From the NCBI GenBank assembly GCA_900545035.1, contig UQXM01000070.1, forward strand, positions 1-9,374: a DNA stretch of 9,374 bases, given 5' to 3'. Positions 1-6,835 of this stretch are shown in pieces. The position numbers were made by a program, and so were the translations under genes. A model generated the notes under the pieces. That model was not told the DNA's origin. It did not search any database and saw nothing but the letters and a program-made list of their open reading frames with translations. Numbering within the stretch: the stretch's first letter is position 1; every line of letters starts with the position of its first letter. The stretch is from an uncultured Fusobacterium sp. (GTDB taxonomy: Bacteria > Fusobacteriota > Fusobacteriia > Fusobacteriales > Fusobacteriaceae).

Positions 1-1147
1 TTGCTCCAAATCCATTTTCGATTATAAAGATTGGAAGTTCATATCTTTCATATAAAGTTGCAAGAGAATATCTTAACCCTACAGGATCTATCTGCCAGCC
101 CCAATCACTTGCTTTTACATATGGATTTTTTATTGATTTAGATGTTGCTCCGTCAAGAGATAAAGAAGTATCTTTTTCAATGTCAGCTTTTACTGCACCA
201 GACATATAATAACTTATTCCTACATAATCTATTTTTCCCTCAGCAAGAATTTTTTCATCTCTTTCTTCCATTTGAATATTTACATTTTCTTTTTTCCACA
301 TTGCTTTTGCATAAGCAGGATAATGACCTCTTACATGAACATCCATAAAATAATATCTTTCATGCATTTCTTCAACAGCAGTCATCACATCATCAGGATT
401 GCATGAATATGGATACACCGGCACCCAACCACACATCCCTCCGATTTTAAATTCCGGATTTATTTCATGCCCTTTTTTTACGATCAAAGCACTTGCTAAA
501 AATTCATGATGTGCTGCCTGAAACATTGCTTCTCTAGGATTTTGGTAATCAGAAAATTTTACTCCTGAATTTGTCCAACCGAAAATATCCGTAGAAGTAT
601 TTGATTGGTTATTTATTTCATTAAAAGTTATCCAATATTTAACTTTATTTTTATAACGAGTCATAACAGTTTCTGCAAATTTTACAAAATAATCAATGAC
701 CTTACGATTTATCCATCCGCCGTAACTTTCAGCAAGATGATAAGGCATTTCAAAATGGCTCAAAGTTATTACAGGTTCTATTCCATATTTTAAAAGTTCG
801 TCAAATAAATCATCGTAGAATTTTAACCCTGCTTCATTTGGAGTTTTTTCATCTCCGTTTGGAAAAATTCTTGTCCAAGCTATACTTGTTCTGAAACATT
901 TAAATCCCATTTCAGCAAGAAGGGCAATATCCTCTTTATAGTGATGATAAAAATCTGTTGCTTCGTGGTTTGGATAAAATTCTCCTTCAATAACACCATC
1001 TGTTATTTTTCTCATTTTATCTTTTGTTCCCCCTGTCATAACATCTATAACACTCACACCTTTTCCGTCAACATTCCAAGCACCTTCTATTTGATGAGCT
1101 GCAACAGCTCCTCCCCATAAAAAATTTTCAGGTAATTTATATCCCAT
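1..1147 (-). CDS. Glycoside hydrolase family 1, probable 6-phospho-beta-glucosidase (3' end cut by window edge)
   Basis: Cytoplasmic glycosidase expected to hydrolyse 6-phospho-beta-glucosides delivered by the adjacent PTS permease into glucose-6-phosphate and an aglycone or sugar. The 382 visible codons start at ATG 1147 (MGYKLPENFLWGG). The GH1 N-terminal signature FLWGGAVAAHQIEG is at about residues 9-22. The acid/base glutamate E177 sits in ITFNEI, and the nucleophile E377 in FIIENGFG, so both catalytic residues are inside the window. GH1 phospho-glucosidases are usually about 470-480 residues, so roughly 90-100 C-terminal residues are missing. The missing part includes the Ser/Lys/Tyr phosphate-binding region, so 6-phospho specificity is inferred from the neighbouring permease and not seen. 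A GAGG-type ribosome site (AGCGAGGTT on the minus strand) lies about 8 bases upstream of the ATG. It follows the permease gene by 94 bp with no terminator and is probably cotranscribed. The family is certain; the substrate is likely. Confidence 0.93.
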   Translation of the reverse strand, partial: MGYKLPENFLWGGAVAAHQIEGAWNVDGKGVSVIDVMTGGTKDKMRKITDGVIEGEFYPNHEATDFYHHYKEDIALLAEMGFKCFRTSIAWTRIFPNGDEKTPNEAGLKFYDDLFDELLKYGIEPVITLSHFEMPYHLAESYGGWINRKVIDYFVKFAETVMTRYKNKVKYWITFNEINNQSNTSTDIFGWTNSGVKFSDYQNPREAMFQAAHHEFLASALIVKKGHEINPEFKIGGMCGWVPVYPYSCNPDDVMTAVEEMHERYYFMDVHVRGHYPAYAKAMWKKENVNIQMEERDEKILAEGKIDYVGISYYMSGAVKADIEKDTSLSLDGATSKSIKNPYVKASDWGWQIDPVGLRYSLATLYERYELPIFIIENGFGA

Positions 1148-1241
1148 ATTTTTTAACCTCGCTTTTAATTTTTTTATTTTTTATTTTATATTTTATTCTA
1201 ATTTATATTTTTATCCAATTTATATTTTTAATTTAATATTT
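1148..1241. other. AT-only spacer between permease and glycosidase genes, with a 14-nt direct repeat
   Basis: The spacer has only about 9 G/C bases in 94. The string AATTTATATTTTTA occurs at 1200..1213 and again at 1217..1230, a 17-bp period. No GC-bearing hairpin or T-tract terminator is visible, which supports read-through from the permease gene into the glycosidase gene. The only functional signal I can support is the ribosome site just upstream of the glycosidase start. Any -10-like hexamers here are expected by chance at this composition. Confidence 0.5.
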
Positions 1242-2624
1242 TTATTTTTCTTTTGGGTCATCAAATCCTACAATCATAACAAGAACAGCAGGAACAACAA
1301 CAGCAAGAACAGAACCTATTACCATTCCTATAAATCCTGTTGTGCTATTTGGATTTATAGCATTTACTATTGTAAGAATTCCCGGAAGTCCGGCATAAGC
1401 ATAATAAACCGTTCCGAAGAAACTCATAACAGCAGCTGAAACAGCTCCGCCTATACAGGCACAGATAAATGGTTTTTTAAGACGAAGTGTAACTCCGTAA
1501 AGTGTAGGCTCTGTAATCCCAAATATACCTGTAATGCTTGCTGAAAGAGCAACTTTTTTAAGTTCTTTATTTTTTGATTTTATAAAACATCCTATTGCTG
1601 CACCAATTTGAGCAATTACAGCAAGAGTCTGAAATGCTTGGAAAGCATCATAACCATATATACTGAAATTTGCCATTACCATTGGAGTTATTCCCCAGTG
1701 AACTCCAAAAATTACAAATATTTCCCAAAGTCCTCCGATTAAAATTGCTCCCAGAAGAGGTGCTTTTTCCATCAAAATATTAAATCCAACTGCAACTGCT
1801 TCAGCTCCGCCGTTTGTTAAAGGTCCTATTAATAAAATTGTAAGAGGAACCATAACTATCATACAAACAAAAGGAACAAGAAGTGCTTTCATTATCTCAG
1901 GAACTTTTTTATTAAGAAAATGCTCCAAGTAAGAAAGAACCAAAACAAGAAATAAAGGTGGAAGAACTGACGACCCGTAAGTTACTCCTGACAGGTTAAA
2001 AAACAGAAAATTTACAGCCTCTCCCTTTGTAATTCTTCCGGCAATTTCCACCCAGCTTGGATTTATAAGAGCAGCACAACAAGTAACAGCTATAAATGTA
2101 TTGCATTTAAAATGTTTTGATGCTGTTATTCCAATTAAAACCGGCAAAAATGCAAAAGGTGTCCATGATATAAAACTTAAAATTTCATATGTTCCTGTTG
2201 CTGCAAACTGTGGATAAAATAAATTTATCAAAATCAAAATTCCCTGTAAAATTCCTGCTGCTGCAAGAATATAAATAAATGGAGCAAAAACTGCTGACAT
2301 TGTTGCTATTATTCTGTTTAACAGAGGCTGCTTTTTAGTTTCTTCTTCCGCAGTCGCTGTTTCAAGATTAAGATGTTTTACAACATTTTCATAAACTTCT
2401 CCGACATGAGTTCCTATTACAATCTGGAATTGCCCTGAATTTTCTACAACTGTTATTACCCCTGTAAGATTTTGAACTTTTTCTTTTGTTCCTTCAGGTG
2501 TTTCCTTTAAAACTAAACGAAGTCTTGTCGCACAACGAGTAGCATTTATAATATTTTCTTTTCCTCCAACTTCACGAATAATATCTTCTGCAAGTTTTGG
2601 ATAATCTCTTTTTACTTGAGCCAT
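1242..2624 (-). CDS. PTS beta-glucoside-type permease, EIIBC (no EIIA domain)
   Basis: Inner-membrane sugar permease of the phosphoenolpyruvate phosphotransferase system, glucose/beta-glucoside superfamily. It transports a beta-glucoside and phosphorylates it at C6. Domain order is EIIB at about residues 1-85, with the phospho-accepting cysteine C31 in NATRCATRLRL. A charged linker (TATAEEETKKQ, 89-99) leads to EIIC at about 100-455, with roughly ten hydrophobic segments, the GVHWGITP motif (307-314) and the sugar-site motif GITEPTLYGV (369-378; E372). The 460-residue length ends after the last membrane segment. The roughly 150-residue EIIA domain of BglF-type IIBCA proteins is absent, so a separate EIIA must supply phosphate. 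Start ATG 2624 has an ideal ribosome site, GGAGGT, 4-5 bases upstream. It lies downstream of the RpiR regulator and upstream of a GH1 glycosidase, which points to cellobiose, arbutin, salicin or a similar beta-glucoside; the exact sugar cannot be read from the sequence. Confidence 0.94.
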   Translation of the reverse strand: MAQVKRDYPKLAEDIIREVGGKENIINATRCATRLRLVLKETPEGTKEKVQNLTGVITVVENSGQFQIVIGTHVGEVYENVVKHLNLETATAEEETKKQPLLNRIIATMSAVFAPFIYILAAAGILQGILILINLFYPQFAATGTYEILSFISWTPFAFLPVLIGITASKHFKCNTFIAVTCCAALINPSWVEIAGRITKGEAVNFLFFNLSGVTYGSSVLPPLFLVLVLSYLEHFLNKKVPEIMKALLVPFVCMIVMVPLTILLIGPLTNGGAEAVAVGFNILMEKAPLLGAILIGGLWEIFVIFGVHWGITPMVMANFSIYGYDAFQAFQTLAVIAQIGAAIGCFIKSKNKELKKVALSASITGIFGITEPTLYGVTLRLKKPFICACIGGAVSAAVMSFFGTVYYAYAGLPGILTIVNAINPNSTTGFIGMVIGSVLAVVVPAVLVMIVGFDDPKEK

Positions 2625-2628
2625 TTTT

Positions 2629-2634
2629 ACCTCC
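2629..2634 (-). promoter_or_regulatory. Strong ribosome binding site of the EIIBC gene
   Basis: GGAGGT on the minus strand, four bases before ATG 2624. It is the strongest Shine-Dalgarno in the window and fixes the permease start. Confidence 0.75.
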
Positions 2635-2720
2635 GTATTTTTAAAATTTGAATTGTTTTGTTATTTACAGCTCAACTATAACACAGTTTAATTTATTTTA
2701 AAATATTTTAAGATAATATA

Positions 2721-2739
2721 GGTTCACTGTTTCAAAAAA
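2721..2739 (-). repeat. Candidate operator copy 2 (direct repeat), just downstream of the predicted start
   Basis: Reads TTTTTTGAAACAGTGAACC on the minus strand, the second copy of the 19-bp repeat. The copies are 43 bp apart start to start, close to four helical turns, which would put them on the same DNA face. Its position at about +5 to +23 of the predicted permease transcript suits a roadblock or a cooperative repressor contact. Confidence 0.48.
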
Positions 2740-2750
2740 ACTTAAAAATT

Positions 2751-2778
2751 TATATATTTTTTTGTTTCATTGTTTCAA
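2751..2778 (-). promoter_or_regulatory. Candidate sigma70-type promoter for the EIIBC (and glycosidase) operon
   Basis: On the minus strand, TTGAAA (2778..2773) is followed after 16 bases by TATATA (2756..2751); reading the -10 as TATAAA gives an 18-base spacer. The predicted start of transcription is near 2744. It lies just after the regulator's terminator. One candidate operator overlaps its -35 and spacer, and a second sits just downstream of the expected start, as expected for a repressed promoter. AT-rich DNA yields chance matches, so this rests mainly on spacing and on the flanking repeats. Confidence 0.5.
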
Positions 2779-2782
2779 AAAA
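2764..2782 (-). repeat. Candidate operator copy 1 (direct repeat), over the -35 and spacer
   Basis: Reads TTTTTTGAAACAATGAAAC on the minus strand and matches copy 2 (2721..2739) at 17 of 19 positions in the same orientation. It covers the -35 hexamer and part of the spacer of the predicted permease promoter. Internally it holds a short direct repeat, GAAACA-A-TGAAAC. TGAAA/TTTCA-like cores are reported for RpiR-family sites, so the adjacent RpiR protein is the likely binder. This assignment is inferred. Confidence 0.5.
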
Positions 2783-2825
2783 CAAAAAAAGAAACAGAAA
2801 TCTTTCAAAATTTCCATTTCTTTTT
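2777..2825 (-). terminator. Intrinsic terminator of the RpiR-family regulator gene
   Basis: In the minus-strand RNA, arm GAAAUGGAAAU (2820..2810) pairs along all 11 positions with AUUUCUGUUUC (2801..2791), using two G-U wobbles, around an 8-base loop. It is followed by seven U residues, a G and six more U (2790..2777). Five A residues before the stem can extend it into the U-tract. It lies a few bases after the regulator stop codon. The stem is GC-poor, so efficiency may be partial. Its U-tract runs into the upstream operator repeat and the permease -35. Confidence 0.65.
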
Positions 2826-2829
2826 ATAT

Positions 2830-3708
2830 TTATTTGGTATACCCCCAGTCATTTTTCTTTAAAAGTCCCCAAAGAGCAGCTTCACCTATTTTATCGTAAA
2901 TTTTATTAAGTGCTATATTTTTATCATATTCCATTGCAAATTCCAATCCCCACAAAATATCCAAAAGATATTTTACAGAACTGAAAAATGTCGGAAATAA
3001 AAATTCTTGAAAACTTTTTGGAGCAGAGGCAAATAAAAAATCATCTGCAAGGCTTACAAGGGTGCTATCTTTATTAGCTGTAATCACCAAAAATTTTGTT
3101 TTCTTCTCTTTTAAAATTTTTGCAATTTCCACAAGCTTGCCGTTTTCTCCTGTGTGGCTTATAAAAATGGCAAAATGTTTTTCATCGCTCATGAGAGCAT
3201 TTATAGCCTGCATATTTGTAGCTGTATATGTGTTTGTCTTTTTTCTTGCATGAAAATACTGGCTGCTGCCATATTGTGTCAAATAATAATTTACATCAAA
3301 CGCATAAAAATCAACTGTTTCAGCTTTATGAATATTTTCCGCCACCCTTTTTAATTTTTCAAAACTAATTCCCTCAGAAGTTTCTTCTATTGCTCTCTTT
3401 TGCACCTCTGTTACTTTTCTTACAATGGTAACAACATTTTCTTCACCTAAAAGCTCTATATTTTCTTTTGTTTTAGTTGTGGAAAATTTTATTTCGCTTA
3501 TAAATTTAAAACGAAATTCGGGATAACCTTTATAACCTAATTTTCTGCAAAATCTTGTTACAGAGGCGGCACTGGTAAAAGTTGCTTTTCCAAGTTCTCT
3601 TGCCGACATTCTTTCTATATCTTCAGGATGTTCAAGAATATAGTTTTTTATATCCAATTCACTTGAGGTTCCGTTTATAAAATTTTTAAGTTCTTTTAAT
3701 ATTATCAT
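2830..3708 (-). CDS. RpiR-family transcriptional regulator (HTH plus SIS domain)
   Basis: Cytoplasmic DNA-binding regulator that probably controls the adjacent beta-glucoside PTS operon in response to a sugar phosphate. The 292 residues match family length (about 280). The N-terminal HTH_6-type domain spans about 1-77, with the helix-turn-helix near 34-60 (MSARELGKATFTSAASV...RFCRKLGY). A SIS sugar-isomerase-fold domain spans about 115-250, with the second SIS motif ISHTGENGKLVEIAK at 183-197. The first SIS motif, usually a G-x-G-x-S loop, reads as VDFYAFDVNYY (132-142), so the ligand pocket looks altered. Start ATG 3708 has GGAG five bases upstream. It is followed by its own terminator and preceded by a promoter inside the end of addA, so it can be transcribed alone. 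The effector is likely a 6-phospho-beta-glucoside or related sugar phosphate, inferred from neighbours. Whether it represses or activates is not shown by the sequence. Confidence 0.92.
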   Translation of the reverse strand: MIILKELKNFINGTSSELDIKNYILEHPEDIERMSARELGKATFTSAASVTRFCRKLGYKGYPEFRFKFISEIKFSTTKTKENIELLGEENVVTIVRKVTEVQKRAIEETSEGISFEKLKRVAENIHKAETVDFYAFDVNYYLTQYGSSQYFHARKKTNTYTATNMQAINALMSDEKHFAIFISHTGENGKLVEIAKILKEKKTKFLVITANKDSTLVSLADDFLFASAPKSFQEFLFPTFFSSVKYLLDILWGLEFAMEYDKNIALNKIYDKIGEAALWGLLKKNDWGYTK

Positions 3709-3731
3709 TTTTTCTCCGACTATATAATAAA

Positions 3732-3760
3732 TTTATATTTTTTAAATTTCTATCTGTAAA
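3732..3760 (-). promoter_or_regulatory. Candidate sigma70 promoter for the RpiR-family gene, over the addA stop
   Basis: TTTACA (3760..3755) and TATAAAT (3737..3731) are separated by exactly 17 bases on the minus strand, a near-consensus arrangement. The -35 lies within the last codons of addA and the spacer spans its stop. Transcription would start near 3725, giving a short leader that still includes the GGAG ribosome site at 3717..3714. No terminator is visible between addA and the regulator, so read-through from addA may also occur. Confidence 0.55.
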
Positions 3761-6700
3761 TATTTTCCCTCTATTTCATAATTTTCAAACTGATTTATTC
3801 TTTTCAGTTCCTGTTCAATAAGAGAAATATAATTTTCAAGCTGGCTCTCTTCAAAACCTCCTGTTTTATAATCCACAACAAGTATTTTTCCTTTTTCATT
3901 TTCGGAAGCTTTTTGTATCATCACTCTGTCCAAACGATAAAGTTTATTTTCTTTTTCTGAATAAATAGAATATTCGGGATAAATTATATCCCATTCTTTT
4001 GAAAAAATAATTTTATTCTCTTCCAAAAATTTTTCTATTCCTCTGCTTCTTAAAATTTTTTGAAGATTTTCTCTGCCGAAAGAAGCTCCATATTTTGATA
4101 TAACTGATTTTTCAGCTTTTTCTCTCTCTTCAGCAGTATTATTAATTATATTTTCCAAGAAAAAGTGAACAGCTGTTCCTGTCTCCCTTTTTTCTTCCCT
4201 TTCTGAACTGTATTTTCTCTCTTCCTCTTCAAGTTTTTTAATATTTTCTTTTGTTTTTTCACTGTCATAAACAGCCTCTGAAAAATCCAAAATAAAATCT
4301 TTTGTTTTTTCCGAAATATTTTTAGAAATTTCATCATCTGTTTTTTCTGAAAAAACTATTTCTCCCATGCTCCAAGATTTTTCGGTTTCAGAAATATATT
4401 TTTCAAAAACAGTTTCTCTCATAAGAGAATTTTCTTTTTTCATTTTGACAAGAATTATAAATAAATTATTTTTTGGACGGGTAAGTGCCACATAGAGATT
4501 ATTTATCTCTTCTTCCTCTCTTCTTTGTTTTTTATCTTCTGCATAATCATAACTGCTTTCCAAATATTTCAAAACTTTTTCAAAAGAACTGTCAATTATC
4601 ATATAATTTTGTACTGTTTCATAATCTTTGCTCATACAAATATTAAACTGTACTCCTGTATCTGCTTTGGACGAAGTTTCTTTATGAATATAAAAAACTG
4701 TATCAAATTCCAATCCTTTTGATTTGTGAATACTCATAAGAACAACTGCATTTTTCATTTCAATTGAGCTTTGAGTATATTCGGAAGATGAACTGTTTTC
4801 CTCTGCTTCCTGTAAAAATTCTTTAAGATTATCGAATTTTTTTATTGTATCCATAAAATTATAAACATTCTGAACATCACTTTCTCCCGAATATTTTTTT
4901 AAAATATCAAATTTTAAAATTATCTCTTCTGTTAATCCGGAAAGTTTCAGTTCATTATTTTCAAATTTTCTTTTGATATCTTTTATATATTCCAAAACTG
5001 TATTCAGTTTTTCATCAGAAAATTTGAAGTTTTCAAAGTCATTTTTAAAAATTACAAGTTCTTTCAGACTGCTGTCATCTATCAGAATAATATCATCTCT
5101 CAAAAATTCCGCCAAATAAAAAATATTATCTGTAACAAGATATTTTAAAAATTTCATTACAGGCACAGCCGTTCTGTGTGAAAAGATATCCAAATTAGTC
5201 TCAAGAAAATATGGAATTTTATTTTCAGAAAGAATTTCTGCCATTCTGTCAAGTGTTGCATTATTTCTGGCAAGTATTCCTATACCTCTGTAATTTCCGC
5301 CAAATTTTTCTTTGATAATCTCTGCTGTTTTATAAAGTCCCGCTTCTTCATTGTCGCTGCTGTCAATTATCTCAACATATCCTTTTTCTTCTTTTTTGTT
5401 GCTTTTTACTTTTTCAAAATCCCAGTGTATATTTTTTGCCTTTGCACAGCAAGAATATTTTTCAAAAAACTCATTTGTAAATTCCACAATATTTTTACAG
5501 CTTCTGTATGATGTATCAAGATATTCTTCATTTCCCTCTGTAATTTCGGCAAGATTTACAAAAAGATTTTTATCTCCTCCACGCCAGCCGTAAATACTTT
5601 GTTTTTCATCTCCGACACAAATCACTTTTTCGGCACTTTTCACCATACTCATAAAAATTTTCCACTGAACAACACTTGTATCCTGAAACTCATCTATAAA
5701 TATTGTAGAAATTCCGCTTTCAAGAATATCCCTCATATAATCTGTAATTTTGTTTTCATTAACAAGATTTAATCTTTCATCGTTTAAATATTCAAGAGTA
5801 TAATTTGTAATATCGTTATGAGTAAATTTTCTCTCTTTAAATTTTATTTCGTCATAAATATTATAAATCCTTTCCAAAAATGAAAATATCTCTTTTTCAT
5901 AAGGAATAAGTGTATCATTGTAAATTCTTCCTGCCAGTTCTTTCAAAAGTTCTTCGTGAAGCTCTGCAAGCTCTTCATTTTCTTCAATAAGGTCAAGAAC
6001 TTTTGTAGTTTTTGTTTTCTGTCCGTTTTTTATCTCTTTCTCAAAAATCATGCTCCAGTTGTCATAAATAAAATTTTCTTTTTCCTCTTGGGTAATTTTA
6101 TCAAGATACGGATAATACTCTTTTTTTATAAAATTTTTCAAAGTTTCTCCTGCTTTTCCTTTTTTATCACAAATATCCTGTAAAATTTCAAGAGATTTAT
6201 CCAACTGATTTAAAGTTCCTTTTAACCGATAATTTTCTCTCTCAAAATTTTTTCCGTAAATCTGTTTTATCAAGAGAGATTTCCATCTTTCATCAATTAT
6301 ATTTTTTATAATTTTCACATAACTTTCGGCACTTCTTTCTACATTTGCTTCCAAAAAATTTTTTAAAATATTAAAATCCTGTCTGTTTCTGAAAATTCTC
6401 TCAAAACATCTTTTTAAATATTCTTCATTTCCGCTGTCGTCTATTATATCATAGGAATTTATATTCAACATAGGAGCAACTGCTGTTTTAAAAATCAGAT
6501 TTTTCAGTCCGTCAATGGTAAAAATTTTCAGACTGTCTCTGTTCAAAATAATCTCTTTGTATATTTTTTCAGATTTTTTAAAAATATCATCTGTATTCTG
6601 AAATTTTTCGGGATACAAATTTTTAATATTTTCTGCTATATCTTCATTCCCTTCAGAAAGCTCTTTTAAAAAATCGATTATTCTGCTTTTTATTTCGGCA

Positions 6701-6834
6701 GCAGCTTTTTTTGTAAAGGTCATAATAACAATATCTCTTATTTTTTCTCCGCCAAAAAGAGAAGCTGCATATTCAAGTGCCAGTCTGTAAGTTTTTCCTG
6801 TTCCTGCACTGGCTTTTAAAATTTTTCTTTCCAT
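3742..6834 (-). CDS. addA: AddA/RecB-like ATP-dependent helicase-nuclease subunit
   Basis: Motor and nuclease subunit of a RecBCD/AddAB-type enzyme that unwinds and resects double-strand DNA ends for RecA loading. The 1030 residues carry all superfamily 1A helicase motifs. Walker A is ASAGTGKT (8-15, K14), motif Ia TFTKKAAAEI (39-48), Walker B FIDEFQDTS (379-387), motif III GDEKQSIYGWRGG (408-420), motif IV TSYRS (441-445), motif V SIHKSKGLEF (701-710) and motif VI LYVALTRPK (780-788). A C-terminal PD-(D/E)XK nuclease follows, with GTAVH (H890), RLDRV (D969) and VVDYKTGG (D988, K990). All active-site residues are intact. It is shorter than typical AddA (about 1200), and only seven residues precede Walker A, so the usual upstream Q-motif region is missing. 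The start is set one base after the AddB-like stop, with AGAGAGG about nine bases upstream, which suggests translational coupling. N-terminal wording is RecB-like, but pairing with an Fe-S AddB-like partner favours an AddAB label. Confidence 0.92.
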   Translation of the reverse strand: MERKILKASAGTGKTYRLALEYAASLFGGEKIRDIVIMTFTKKAAAEIKSRIIDFLKELSEGNEDIAENIKNLYPEKFQNTDDIFKKSEKIYKEIILNRDSLKIFTIDGLKNLIFKTAVAPMLNINSYDIIDDSGNEEYLKRCFERIFRNRQDFNILKNFLEANVERSAESYVKIIKNIIDERWKSLLIKQIYGKNFERENYRLKGTLNQLDKSLEILQDICDKKGKAGETLKNFIKKEYYPYLDKITQEEKENFIYDNWSMIFEKEIKNGQKTKTTKVLDLIEENEELAELHEELLKELAGRIYNDTLIPYEKEIFSFLERIYNIYDEIKFKERKFTHNDITNYTLEYLNDERLNLVNENKITDYMRDILESGISTIFIDEFQDTSVVQWKIFMSMVKSAEKVICVGDEKQSIYGWRGGDKNLFVNLAEITEGNEEYLDTSYRSCKNIVEFTNEFFEKYSCCAKAKNIHWDFEKVKSNKKEEKGYVEIIDSSDNEEAGLYKTAEIIKEKFGGNYRGIGILARNNATLDRMAEILSENKIPYFLETNLDIFSHRTAVPVMKFLKYLVTDNIFYLAEFLRDDIILIDDSSLKELVIFKNDFENFKFSDEKLNTVLEYIKDIKRKFENNELKLSGLTEEIILKFDILKKYSGESDVQNVYNFMDTIKKFDNLKEFLQEAEENSSSSEYTQSSIEMKNAVVLMSIHKSKGLEFDTVFYIHKETSSKADTGVQFNICMSKDYETVQNYMIIDSSFEKVLKYLESSYDYAEDKKQRREEEEINNLYVALTRPKNNLFIILVKMKKENSLMRETVFEKYISETEKSWSMGEIVFSEKTDDEISKNISEKTKDFILDFSEAVYDSEKTKENIKKLEEEERKYSSEREEKRETGTAVHFFLENIINNTAEEREKAEKSVISKYGASFGRENLQKILRSRGIEKFLEENKIIFSKEWDIIYPEYSIYSEKENKLYRLDRVMIQKASENEKGKILVVDYKTGGFEESQLENYISLIEQELKRINQFENYEIEGKYLQIEI

Positions 6835-6835
6835 A

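Larger units (their letters stand above)
2625..2744 (-). other. Predicted 5' leader of the EIIBC mRNA
   Basis: About 120 bases separate the predicted transcription start (~2744) from the permease ATG. The stretch contains a perfect 14-bp AT palindrome, TTAAAATATTTTAA, at 2698..2711, and a weak 5-bp stem (GTTAT/ATAAC) before the ribosome site. I see no RAT/terminator pair of the BglG/LicT antiterminator type, no recognisable riboswitch and no leader peptide, so control is more likely at initiation through the upstream repeats. The function of the palindrome is unknown. Confidence 0.35.

Noticed and set aside
1148..1241. Separate promoter for the glycosidase gene
   Set aside because: Many -10-like strings occur, but they are expected in a 90% AT spacer and no well-spaced -35 stands out.
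2625..2744. BglG/LicT-type antiterminator (RAT plus terminator) in the permease leader
   Set aside because: No GC-bearing terminator hairpin with T-tract follows the predicted start, and no RAT-like element is visible. The nearby regulator is RpiR-type, not an antiterminator.
2791..2796. Inverted GAAACA copy as a third operator half-site
   Set aside because: It lies inside the 3' arm of the regulator's terminator stem, which explains it; its flanks do not match the 19-bp operator repeat.
3062..3354. Plus-strand frames opposite the RpiR-family gene
   Set aside because: Reverse-complement shadows of the SIS-domain coding region with no domain content; the opposing gene is clear.
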